A stretch of DNA of 64,000 nucleotides from Oscillospiraceae bacterium (lineage in GTDB: Bacteria; Bacillota; Clostridia; Oscillospirales; Oscillospiraceae): the NCBI GenBank assembly GCA_015067665.1, contig SVLZ01000003.1:1-64000 (forward strand), read 5' to 3'. Under the pieces are notes generated by a model. It searched no databases, was not told where the DNA came from, and saw only the letters and a list, made by a program, of their open reading frames with translations. Numbering within the stretch: the stretch's first letter is position 1; each line of letters begins with the position of its first letter. Shown in pieces: positions 34,458 to 42,734 of the stretch. The translations under genes and the position numbers were made by a program.

Positions 34458-35255
34458 ATGGACCCGCAGGAATTTACAATGCTTTGCGTATATATACTTT
34501 CCGGCATATTGGGCCTATGCGTGGGCAGCTTTCTCAATGTGGTGATCTACCGCCTGCCCAATGAAATGAACCTCTCTAAACCCGGCTCTCACTGCACAAA
34601 GTGCAGCTACAGCCTCAAATGGTACGACAATATCCCCGTACTTTCTTATTTGCTCCTTGGCGGCAAGTGCCGTAAGTGTAAGAGCCCTATATCGCCCCGG
34701 TATATGATCGTTGAGATCATAAATGCGGCCCTTTGGCTATTGTCAGCAGCCCTATACTGGGAGGTTAGTCCTGTCTATGCCGGTGCGGTGGCGGTGGCTT
34801 GCTCGGCACTTATTTGCATTTTCTTTATCGACTTGGAGCATATGCTCATTTATAACCGCTTTACCATCCTTGTAGCCATTGCCGGTGTGATCGCCGCGGT
34901 CACGCAGGCAGAGGGCGCGTGGTACGATCACATAATCGGCGGATTAGTTGGCGCAGCGGCATTTCTCGGCATCTACTACGGTGCGATCGCGGTACTGAAA
35001 CAAGAGGGACTGGGCTTTGGCGACGTGAAATATGCCGCTGCAGCGGGACTGCTCTTGGGCTGGCAGAGATTTTTGCTTTCGATCCTTATTGCATCCGTAG
35101 CAGGCGCTTTGGTTATGGTCATTTCTAACCGGATCACCAATGCGGACAAGCGGAAAGAATACCCCTTCGGACCCTTCCTTGTGGTGGGGACGCTGGTGGC
35201 GCTGTTCTTTGGCAATGGGGTGATCTCTTGGTATATCGGACTTTTACTGCAATAG
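34458..35255 (+). CDS. pilD: prepilin peptidase (A24 family), 265 aa
   Basis: Membrane aspartyl protease that cleaves prepilin leaders and N-methylates the new end. It shows the N-terminal VGSFLNVVIYRLP motif, a cytoplasmic domain with two Cys pairs (CTKC and CRKC), the catalytic Asp segments FIDLEHMLIYNRFT and GFGDVKYA, and about seven membrane helices. All expected family features are present. It serves the three pilin-like proteins encoded upstream. Confidence 0.95.
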   Translation: MDPQEFTMLCVYILSGILGLCVGSFLNVVIYRLPNEMNLSKPGSHCTKCSYSLKWYDNIPVLSYLLLGGKCRKCKSPISPRYMIVEIINAALWLLSAALYWEVSPVYAGAVAVACSALICIFFIDLEHMLIYNRFTILVAIAGVIAAVTQAEGAWYDHIIGGLVGAAAFLGIYYGAIAVLKQEGLGFGDVKYAAAAGLLLGWQRFLLSILIASVAGALVMVISNRITNADKRKEYPFGPFLVVGTLVALFFGNGVISWYIGLLLQ

Positions 35256-35274
35256 GAAGGGAGAATGATCCTCT

Positions 35275-36486
35275 ATGCAAAAATATAAATATACAGCAGT
35301 TGACCTGCAAAAACACAAAATTAAGGGTGTCTTTATCGCAAAGGACGAGGCGGACTTGGCAGAACAGCTGGCGAAGCAAAGCCTGTTTCTGATTTCCGCC
35401 AAGCCATACACCGGCGGCACCTCCGGCTCGTTTTTCAGCTTTGAGCAGACGGTTACCATTAAGGAGCTGACCGGCTTCTGCCGGCAGTATGCCATTATGC
35501 TCAATACCCACATTCCCATTTTGGACTGTTTGGATATTCTGAAAAATCAGCCCTACACCAACTACTTTAAGAATGTGATCTCCGTTATTTACGAGGATGT
35601 AGAAAGTGGTATCCTGCTGTCGGAGGCGCTGGAAAAGCACAAGAACGTATTCCCGGATTTCTTCCGCAGTATGATCAAGGTCGGTGAAATTTCCGGTCAT
35701 TTGGATGCGGTGCTGAACTCTTTAGCGGAATACTACGAAACTGAGTCCGAAAACCGTCGGAAGATCAAGAGCGCGCTTTCTTATCCTATGATGCTGATGG
35801 GTATGACGGTTGGCATCGTTGTGCTGATGCTGGCGGTGGTTGTGCCTACATTCCGGGATACCCTCAGCAAGCTGAATGTGGAGCCGGAGGGCTTGACAGC
35901 TGCTATTTATGCAATCTCTGATTTTCTGCTAAATTACTGGCAGATACTCCTGCTGGTGATTTTGGGCGTGGTGCTTGCGATCATGCTGGTTAACCGTACG
36001 GAAAAGGGCAAGTATTTCTTTGATGTCTGCAAGTTGACCATTCCGGTCATTAAGACCATTCAGATCAATACCATCACCTCCCGCTTTGCAAGAGCCTTCG
36101 CACTGCTGCTGAGCAGCGGTCTTGACCTTAACGAAGCCCTTAACGCGACAGAAATTGTTATTGGCAACCGGTACTTATCAAAACGCTTCCACGAGGCGGC
36201 AGAGGCGGTGCGCGGCGGTATGTCCCTGACCAACGCCTTTGAGAGCTATCGACTGTTCCCACCTATGATGGTACAGATGATCACCATCGGTGAAAAGACC
36301 AATGCGCTGGACGATGTACTTACCCGTTCCTGCAAGTTCTTTGACGATCAGGTGGAAATCTCCGTCAACTCCCTCACAAACAAACTGCAGCCGTTGATGC
36401 TGCTGATTATGGGCGCCGTCATTATTACGCTGTTCTTGGCGGTTTACTCTCCCATCCTCTCCATTATGACAGGACTGAACGTATAA
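35275..36486 (+). CDS. pilC: type IV pilus inner-membrane platform protein PilC/GspF, 403 aa
   Basis: Two T2SSF domains: the first with FCRQYAIMLNTHIPILDCLDIL and the second with FARAFALLLSSGLDLNEAL. Three membrane helices include one ending in AVYSPIL near the C-terminus. The platform couples the assembly ATPase to pilin polymerisation. Length and order are typical. It ends 14 bases before the ATPase gene. Confidence 0.94.
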   Translation: MQKYKYTAVDLQKHKIKGVFIAKDEADLAEQLAKQSLFLISAKPYTGGTSGSFFSFEQTVTIKELTGFCRQYAIMLNTHIPILDCLDILKNQPYTNYFKNVISVIYEDVESGILLSEALEKHKNVFPDFFRSMIKVGEISGHLDAVLNSLAEYYETESENRRKIKSALSYPMMLMGMTVGIVVLMLAVVVPTFRDTLSKLNVEPEGLTAAIYAISDFLLNYWQILLLVILGVVLAIMLVNRTEKGKYFFDVCKLTIPVIKTIQINTITSRFARAFALLLSSGLDLNEALNATEIVIGNRYLSKRFHEAAEAVRGGMSLTNAFESYRLFPPMMVQMITIGEKTNALDDVLTRSCKFFDDQVEISVNSLTNKLQPLMLLIMGAVIITLFLAVYSPILSIMTGLNV

Positions 36487-36499
36487 GAGGTAACACACT

Positions 36500-38188
36500 A
36501 TGAATACAAATTTCGAGCTGCTTCAATTTTATATTTATAAAAAGCTCGTCAAGCGTAAGGATGCCCAAACTTTTTTGGAAGAAGCTACCCGCTTGAATAT
36601 CAGCATCCGTGACTATTTGCTGACCAAGGAAATCATCACGGATAATAGCGATTTGGAGGCGCTGGCAGAGTACTACTGCATGCCCAGCGTGGAAATCGAT
36701 ATGCTGGAGATCAATGAGGAGCTGTTTGATCTCTTTACCTTCGATTTTATGAAGAAGCACAAGGTCGTACCGATCAGCTACGACAAAAACGGTGTACTTC
36801 TGGTGGCCTGCGCAAAGCCGCTGAGCTGTCACGCAATGTCCTCCATTTCTTCGCAGCTTGCCTGTAAGTGCCAGTATATTCTGGTGCCTTCCGTGCAGGT
36901 TGAGCGGTATGTTGACTCTGTTTCTGCTGTGGTCTCTACCTCCGCAGCGCTGAGTGACCTGAATACGGAGAAGGAAGAGCAGCAGGTAAATGCTCTGCAA
37001 AGTACCGGTGTGGCCGGCGCCAGCGAGGGCGATGTTATCAACAACCCTGCCGTTCGTCTTGTTGACTCTGTTATCCGTGAGGCGATCCCTTACCGGGCCA
37101 GCGATATCCACATCGAGCCTTTTGAGAAAGCTGTCCGCGTCCGCTACCGTATCGACGGTGACCTGCAGGACCGTGCAGAATTCCCCATTGAGGCATACTC
37201 TGCAATCTGCGCCAGACTTAAGATTATGGCAGGTTTGAATATTGCAGAGCGCCGTGTGCCCCAGGATGGTCGTATCAATATGAATATCGGCGGCAAGGAA
37301 TACGACTTCCGTGTATCTACGCTGCCTACTGTCTTTGGCGAAAAGTTCGTTATCCGTGTGCTGGATAAGACTTCCTTTAACTTTACCCGGCAGGACCTTG
37401 GTTTTACCGATGAAGAAAATGCAGTTGTTGACAGAATGCTTGCCCGCCCCCACGGCATTATTCTGCTGACCGGCCCTACGGGCTGCGGTAAGTCTACCAC
37501 GCTGTACTCCTTCCTGAAGGAAGTCAACAACTCTACGGTTAATATCGTTACTGTTGAAGACCCTGTGGAATATACTATGGCCGGTGTCAACCAGACCCAA
37601 GTCAATACCAAGGCAAATATGACCTTTGCGGCTGCGCTACGCTCTATCCTCCGTCAAGACCCGGATATTATTATGATCGGTGAGATTCGTGACGAAGAGA
37701 CGGCGGAAATTGCAGTTCGAAGCGCAATTACCGGCCACATCGTGTTTAGTACCCTCCATACCAACGATGCACCAGGCGCTATTTTGAGACTTCAGGATAT
37801 GGGCATCGATAACTATCTCGTTGCCGATGCGTTGGTGGGTGTTATTGCCCAGCGTCTTGTAAAGCGTCTGTGCCCGGCTTGTAAGAAGAAGGGCCGTACC
37901 AATGCCAAGGAGATGGAGATCCTTGGTCTTACGGAACCGATTTCCATTGCGCGGCCGCAGGGCTGCCAATTCTGTAACAATACCGGTTACAAGGGGAGAA
38001 TTGCTGTTCATGAGGTTATGTATATGAACGAGGCAATGAAGAGCGCTGCTATGAACGAGCGCAATTTGGACGTTCTGCGCAAGCTGGCAGCAGAAAACGG
38101 TATGAATACCCTGTGGAATTCCTGCCGCAGCTTGGTGCTTAAGGGTGTCACCAGCATTCAGGAGCTCATGTTCTTGAACGCAGAATAA
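36500..38188 (+). CDS. pilB: type IV pilus assembly ATPase PilB/GspE, 562 aa
   Basis: The N-terminal MshEN-like domain (1-150) is followed by a secretion ATPase core with RASDIHIEP, Walker A GPTGCGKSTT, Asp box VTVEDPVEY, Walker B DPDIIMIGEIRDEETA and the His box TGHIVFSTLHTND. A zinc-binding tetracysteine (CPAC ... CQFC) lies in the C-terminal domain. It powers pilus extension. No separate retraction ATPase (PilT) is in the window. Confidence 0.95.
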   Translation: MNTNFELLQFYIYKKLVKRKDAQTFLEEATRLNISIRDYLLTKEIITDNSDLEALAEYYCMPSVEIDMLEINEELFDLFTFDFMKKHKVVPISYDKNGVLLVACAKPLSCHAMSSISSQLACKCQYILVPSVQVERYVDSVSAVVSTSAALSDLNTEKEEQQVNALQSTGVAGASEGDVINNPAVRLVDSVIREAIPYRASDIHIEPFEKAVRVRYRIDGDLQDRAEFPIEAYSAICARLKIMAGLNIAERRVPQDGRINMNIGGKEYDFRVSTLPTVFGEKFVIRVLDKTSFNFTRQDLGFTDEENAVVDRMLARPHGIILLTGPTGCGKSTTLYSFLKEVNNSTVNIVTVEDPVEYTMAGVNQTQVNTKANMTFAAALRSILRQDPDIIMIGEIRDEETAEIAVRSAITGHIVFSTLHTNDAPGAILRLQDMGIDNYLVADALVGVIAQRLVKRLCPACKKKGRTNAKEMEILGLTEPISIARPQGCQFCNNTGYKGRIAVHEVMYMNEAMKSAAMNERNLDVLRKLAAENGMNTLWNSCRSLVLKGVTSIQELMFLNAE

Positions 38189-38206
38189 TCATTTAGGAGG
38201 AGCGAT

Positions 38207-40927
38207 ATGGCAAAGCAGCATTTTTATTCCCGCGTGCCTGCCAAGGGAAGCTTATATAACCGCGCTGACGGCTTTGATACCTTTGCCCATTCTCAGGGTC
38301 TCAGCCGGGATTTTGTGGAGCGGGAGCTTTCTGCCGTTTATGAAAATAAGCTGACAAAGCAGGATGCGGAGGCTGTCCGTACCGGGCAAATGCCGGCGGT
38401 CTACAGCCAAAGCTGCCTGAAATCCGGTGCATTGGTGCAAAGCTGTGTTTCTTACCTGCCAAAGGACTATACCGGTGAGCGCAGTGCCTATCTTTGCCAT
38501 AGCCTGATCCTCTCGGAAGAAGAAAAACAAATGGTTTTCTCCGGTGGGAATGGGCTGCTGAACCCGAAAATGCTTATTTCGGACGCAGGTGCCTTTGATC
38601 TTGCCACCCAAGTGGCAACGGGAGACTATCCGGAAAAGGAATATGTGCCCTGCACTGCGGAGGATCCTAAATTTCTCACAGAGCGCTATGAACCAGCCAC
38701 TGTAAAAGCGTTTTTGTTCGGCATTCTTTCTGCACTGTGCGGCAAGGGTAAAACGGTCTATTTTAAGCTCCCCTGCAAGGACGAACAGGCACCTTTGGAA
38801 GCACTGAAAATGCTGAATATGGCAATTAGTGTGGTGCCGTACCACCTGCGCAAAAGCGTTTCTTTTGTCACTTATGTGACCGATCCTGCGCAGTATGGTC
38901 ACGTGAAGATCAAGTGCGTTTGCGGCGAATGCCCGGAATCCGCACTTAGTAAGGGCATTTTTGTGGATTTTGGCACGGATTTGGTCACCGGTATGCCGGC
39001 GGCGGATGTGATTGCCAAGATTCCTGTAAGTTTCTTCTACTCCCTTTTGGAGGATGCCTCCATCCGCGGCGAGTTTTTACGTTTTGTAAGTAAGGCTGTA
39101 GATGCCGTTCCGGAACTGGAAAAGCTGAATCCCAAGACCCTTTCTGATCTTGTTTTCCTCTTTGGCGGTGCCAGCGGTCTTTACGATCAGGAAAAGATAC
39201 TGCCTACGGACGAGGATGTACTTACTTTCTTATCCAGTTATGAAAAATACCGGGCCGCCTTGGGCGAGGAGTCCCGGCGCAATGCGTATAAGTGTCTGGA
39301 AAGATACCCGCAAAGGCATATAGCGATCCCAAAACCCATCTTTGCAAAGGTATCTAAGCTTTATAATGCGGAAGTGCCCTCCGCCAAGCGGATGGTTATG
39401 AACGTGGCGCTGGAGCTGATCCATACGGATGTGATGCGTGATAAGCTCTTTACCTTCTTGAAAAACAACTACGATGGCGAGAATGCAGATATTCAGGCGG
39501 TAATCACTGCCGACCTGTGCCGGGTCTATTATGGCGGATTTTTGCAGTCCCAAATTCTGGATTTCTTTGCCCAGCATTTTGCCGGCGAGCCGGAGAATAT
39601 CCAGAATGCCATTTTTGAAAAACTGATGCTTACCATTCGCACAGTGGCAATCCAGGATAAGATCCTTTCTGTTGTGGCAGCAAATTACAGTATTCTGACG
39701 GCAAAGCAGAAAGCGCATTTATATGAGACCATTTTCGAGATGATGCCGGAGTGCGATAAGCTGACAGTAGCTTTGGTGACCCGGATCAATGCCCAAATGA
39801 CGGAAGAGGACGAAAAGGTCCGCAGTTATGTAACAGAAAAGCTCACAGAGCTTCTTTCTGCAGACTACAAGAAAAAAGAGCATAAGCTGATGCCGCTCCT
39901 TTGCGCAGAGCCGGGCTTCTGCCGGGATCTTACTGTAAATCTTGCGTTTGGCCCTTGGAGTACACGAAAGATTTATGAGGAATATATCGCCCTGCTTTCT
40001 GTGAAGAAGATCCGTGAGAAGGCGGAAATGCTCCTCTATATCGCAAAAACGGTGCCCGGTGAAAAGACGGACGGTCTGCTGACCTTGGCAGTGGAACCGC
40101 TTTTTGGAGCAGAGAAAGAAAAAGCCACCCTCTATCAATGGATGGATGTAGAGGAGTGCCTGCAAACTGCCTTTGCATCCGGTTGCATTGCAACCTGGGA
40201 ATTGATGCGGGATAAGGTCATCCATCCCGGAATTATGGGCAGGATCAATGATATTTATTCTGTAAAGCTCCATAAAGAGGGCTTGCAGGTGATTTCTCAG
40301 TACGCCAAAAACCATTCCTACCTCCGTGACAGCGCGGCCTATAAGGCCATTGCCACACTCAGGAATCTTGTGGAGGCGGTGGAAAATGCAGATGCGGGCT
40401 GTACATTCCGCACGCTGTGGGCGCTTTTGCAGGAAAAGGGAGATTTTGCCCCTATGGCTGAGTACCTGCTGCACACCCGGCTGAATTGGGAGATCCAGTC
40501 TCCGGAGCAAGGCATTCTCTGGTGCCTGTGCGGGAATGCGCTGAAGGACGGAAAATTCCTTTCTCAGGAGCTGTATCAGCAGGCAAAGGGTCGGTATTCT
40601 CACGCGAAGGCAATTGAGGATCCCAAGCTGACGGGCACAAAGCTGACGGCTGCGGCCAGTGCAGCAGCCGGTGAGCGGATACTCCAGTATTTGATGTGGG
40701 CTTGCGCCGCAGAACCGGCCTTGACGGCGATGGTTTGCGAAGACAGAGAGGGAATTGCATGGCTGCTGCAGGCGCTATGTGAGGATTGCGGACGCAATGC
40801 GGAAAAGTGGGTGCTTGCGACTATGGCAAATGCACCGTCACAGCTTCAGGAGCTGGTGACCGTGTTGCTTACGGAGAATAAGCCAAAGCCCGGCAATATT
40901 TTTGCGAAGCTTTTTGGTAAAAAATAA
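38207..40927 (+). CDS. large GAP1-N2-like protein at the end of the pilus operon, 906 aa
   Basis: No signal peptide or membrane segment. The N-terminal 160 residues (KQHFYSRVPAKGSLYNRADG, then CVSYLPKDYTGERSAYLCHS) resemble the GTPase-associated GAP1-N2 domain, a module described in conflict or signalling systems. The rest is long, mostly alpha-helical and repeat-like, with no motif I recognise. AGGAGGAG stands before ATG 38,207, and the strong terminator follows directly, so it is co-transcribed with pilB. No companion GTPase gene is visible. The domain call is from memory and moderate; the function is unknown. Confidence 0.55.
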   Translation: MAKQHFYSRVPAKGSLYNRADGFDTFAHSQGLSRDFVERELSAVYENKLTKQDAEAVRTGQMPAVYSQSCLKSGALVQSCVSYLPKDYTGERSAYLCHSLILSEEEKQMVFSGGNGLLNPKMLISDAGAFDLATQVATGDYPEKEYVPCTAEDPKFLTERYEPATVKAFLFGILSALCGKGKTVYFKLPCKDEQAPLEALKMLNMAISVVPYHLRKSVSFVTYVTDPAQYGHVKIKCVCGECPESALSKGIFVDFGTDLVTGMPAADVIAKIPVSFFYSLLEDASIRGEFLRFVSKAVDAVPELEKLNPKTLSDLVFLFGGASGLYDQEKILPTDEDVLTFLSSYEKYRAALGEESRRNAYKCLERYPQRHIAIPKPIFAKVSKLYNAEVPSAKRMVMNVALELIHTDVMRDKLFTFLKNNYDGENADIQAVITADLCRVYYGGFLQSQILDFFAQHFAGEPENIQNAIFEKLMLTIRTVAIQDKILSVVAANYSILTAKQKAHLYETIFEMMPECDKLTVALVTRINAQMTEEDEKVRSYVTEKLTELLSADYKKKEHKLMPLLCAEPGFCRDLTVNLAFGPWSTRKIYEEYIALLSVKKIREKAEMLLYIAKTVPGEKTDGLLTLAVEPLFGAEKEKATLYQWMDVEECLQTAFASGCIATWELMRDKVIHPGIMGRINDIYSVKLHKEGLQVISQYAKNHSYLRDSAAYKAIATLRNLVEAVENADAGCTFRTLWALLQEKGDFAPMAEYLLHTRLNWEIQSPEQGILWCLCGNALKDGKFLSQELYQQAKGRYSHAKAIEDPKLTGTKLTAAASAAAGERILQYLMWACAAEPALTAMVCEDREGIAWLLQALCEDCGRNAEKWVLATMANAPSQLQELVTVLLTENKPKPGNIFAKLFGKK

Positions 40928-40930
40928 TAT

Positions 40931-40970
40931 AAGACCGCTTTGGATGCCTCCAAAGCGGTCTTGCTTTTTT
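40931..40970 (+). terminator. terminator of the type IV pilus operon
   Basis: Perfect 14-bp stem (40,931-40,944 with 40,949-40,962) followed by a T-run at 40,965-40,970. Confidence 0.95.
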
Positions 40971-41042
40971 ATTTATGTGTGCTATACTTGAAGTATCTGT
41001 GGTGTGTTGACACCGTAGAGAAGAAGGAAAAGAGAAAGAAAA

Positions 41043-41209
41043 GTGAAAGCGTTTTTTGCTTGGCTATTCAGCGAAAACACCTCCGATCTGCAGATCAGCC
41101 TCTTTAACATTTGGCATTTATTCTATTTGCTGCTTGTGTTTGGCGGGACTGTGTTGCTGTCTGCCTTGTGATCTACGGTACCTATTACGGCCTGCGCCAT
41201 ATGACTTAA
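41043..41209 (+). pseudogene. remnant of a membrane protein gene (YwaF/TIGR02206-like start)
   Basis: A GTG start at 41,043 behind AGAAGGAAAAG opens MKAFFAWLFSENTSDLQ and a membrane helix, stopping at TGA 41,167-41,169. Another frame continues VIYGTYYGLRHMT to 41,209. The N-terminus resembles membrane proteins of about 250-300 residues, so this may be a frameshifted or truncated leftover. A genuine 41-residue membrane peptide ending at 41,169 is the alternative. Confidence 0.4.
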
Positions 41210-41265
41210 AAAAAGAGAAACAGAGAACATAAAACATAAAAATAAATGCAAATGGAGGAGAAAGA

Positions 41266-41748
41266 ATGAAAAAGAAGGTATGTATGCGTGGATTTATAGC
41301 CATCCTGATTGCGGCTGTGGTCTTTTTCGCGGGATGCTCACAAGAGCAGCTTATTGAATTTGCTCTGGAAAATGCACTTCGCGCTGCTGTAGATGCGGCG
41401 GTGGCAGAAAATGAGGATGCTGCCAAGGTTATGGCGCATATGGAGAAAAGAATCGATTTGAAGGTTGTCTCCAGCGAGATTACGCAGTCCGGCGTGACAG
41501 CAGATTGCCGTGTATCCTCCCCGGATCTCACGGGATTTGTAGAAAGCTTTCATGCAAATGATTATGCGACCCGGGCTGAGCTGGTCGATGCGATTTGCAA
41601 AGCTGTCGATACAGCGCCGATCACAACCCATGAAATGACTTTGGGTTTCCGGGTTACGGAAAGTGGCTATGACCTCATTGACATAGAGGATTTCCTGGAG
41701 GCCTACAGCGGTGGCAGCTTTGAAATTCTCCAAGATATGCAGAAATAA
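41266..41748 (+). CDS. small lipoprotein of unknown function, 160 aa
   Basis: Signal peptide with lipobox FAGC (Cys24). The mature domain of about 135 residues is alanine- and glutamate-rich in its first helix (ENALRAAVDAAVAENED) and then alpha/beta. It looks like the small extracytoplasmic lipoproteins common in Clostridia, but no family is recognised. GGAGGAG precedes ATG 41,266. Monocistronic, with its own terminator. Confidence 0.75.
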   Translation: MKKKVCMRGFIAILIAAVVFFAGCSQEQLIEFALENALRAAVDAAVAENEDAAKVMAHMEKRIDLKVVSSEITQSGVTADCRVSSPDLTGFVESFHANDYATRAELVDAICKAVDTAPITTHEMTLGFRVTESGYDLIDIEDFLEAYSGGSFEILQDMQK

Positions 41749-41757
41749 AAGAAATAG

Positions 41758-41790
41758 CAGCCGGGACACCATAACGTCCCGGCTGTTTTA
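41758..41790 (+). terminator. terminator of the 160-aa lipoprotein gene
   Basis: Perfect 10-bp stem (41,758-41,767 with 41,776-41,785) followed by TTTTATT. Confidence 0.92.
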
Positions 41791-41799
41791 TTGATTAGG

Positions 41800-42045
41800 G
41801 AAACCACCGGCTATGCCGGTGGAGGTACTCCGTAAAAAAGCTTTAGCTTCAAGCATCGAGCGAAGCGAGCTACTAGCAAAGGCACTTACAAATTAGTACA
41901 ACGAAGCGATAGAAGGGACAGTGCCCGTTTACGGGCGGCGGAGCAATCAATGCAATCGAAAGCGTATTCAGTGCGTCTTTAGATGCCCGCCAGTAAAATG
42001 CCCTTCTAGGGCTTAATCAAGCCTCCGGCTTAGCCGGAGGTCATG
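41800..42045. mobile_element. possible non-autonomous IS200/IS605-like element (no transposase)
   Basis: Two matching hairpins bound about 240 bases without a gene. The left has arms 41,804-41,811/41,815-41,822 and the right 42,022-42,029/42,033-42,040; both are 8-bp CC(A/T)CCGGC-type stems with 3-base loops. Subterminal hairpins without terminal inverted repeats are the mark of IS200/IS605 ends. The interior has further short hairpins (about 41,927-41,940 and 42,000-42,013), but no TnpA or TnpB reading frame. From 42,046 to 42,328 no gene is evident; a 27-codon ATG frame at 42,118 is not convincing. Confidence 0.45.
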
Positions 42046-42328
42046 ACTGTATAAAGAAAACCACCGGCAGTGTGAAGTTCGGTTTTGGTTTCTTAGGGAA
42101 ATAGAGGGGGTGACGGCATGACAATGGTCGGACAGGAAACTGGCACAATCGCTGCGCACAGATCGGATGTTTGCGGAGGACGAAATGAAACAAGAATGTG
42201 ATACAATACGACTGCTTGTTCTTGCACAAAGGTTTGACATAGTGGGTTATTGTGGACATGATACACGCGAATAACAACAAAAAGTTCAGTTGCCAAAAGA
42301 AATATTTGGAAAATGCTTCAAGTTTTTC

Positions 42329-42415
42329 TTGACAAACGGGAACGGAGGGCGTATAATAAACTGCGGTTAGCGGGAGCTAACTAAGTATTTAGAGATTAGG
42401 TTAGTTTTGGCTAAC
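42329..42415 (+). promoter_or_regulatory. feo promoter with two iron-regulator-type operators
   Basis: TTGACA (42,329-42,334), a 17-nt spacer and TATAAT (42,352-42,357) form a consensus promoter. GTTAG-N6-CTAAC palindromes at 42,366-42,381 and 42,400-42,415 follow at and after the start site. The pattern matches DtxR/IdeR-type operators (TTAG...CTAA), so iron-dependent repression is expected. The regulator gene is not in the window. Confidence 0.85.
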
Positions 42416-42437
42416 TTCCGGAAAGGAGCTCGCGGAT

Positions 42438-42653
42438 ATGGATCTGTGCAAGGCAGAGCTGGGAAAAGAATATATCGTTACTGCTATCGAGACCGATGAC
42501 GAGGAGCTCAACAGCTTTCTGTTTTCTCTCGGCTGCTATAGCGGCGAGCCGATCACTGTGATCTCTCGGCGGCGAGGCGGATGTACGGTGTCTATTAAAG
42601 ACGGCAGATATAATATTGACAATCAGTTGGCAGCAGCGATTCGGATTTTTTGA
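42438..42653 (+). CDS. feoA: FeoA ferrous iron transport accessory protein, 71 aa
   Basis: A small SH3-like protein with the typical end of the FeoA fold (CTVSIKDGRYNIDNQLAAAI). Its neighbours are the iron operators upstream and FeoB downstream. FeoA modulates the FeoB transporter on the cytoplasmic side. GGAAAGGAG precedes ATG 42,438. An extra operator lies in the gap before feoB. Confidence 0.88.
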   Translation: MDLCKAELGKEYIVTAIETDDEELNSFLFSLGCYSGEPITVISRRRGGCTVSIKDGRYNIDNQLAAAIRIF

Positions 42654-42693
42654 AATAGAACGATTGTGCTGCCAACCCTATTTTTGCATTACA

Positions 42694-42709
42694 GTTAGCG
42701 GATGCTAAC
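42694..42709 (+). promoter_or_regulatory. third GTTAG-N6-CTAAC operator, between feoA and feoB
   Basis: GTTAGCGGATGCTAAC has the same 16-base dyad as the two upstream sites. It lies 25 bases before feoB, just ahead of its ribosome site (CAGGAGG), and could add separate iron control of feoB. Confidence 0.8.
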
Positions 42710-42734
42710 TAATTGATATTCAGGAGGTAAATAG

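Noticed and set aside
42118-42201. 27-codon ATG frame before the feo promoter
   Set aside because: Although preceded by GGGGGTG, the product has no hydrophobic helix or known toxin pattern and lies in debris beside the possible mobile element.
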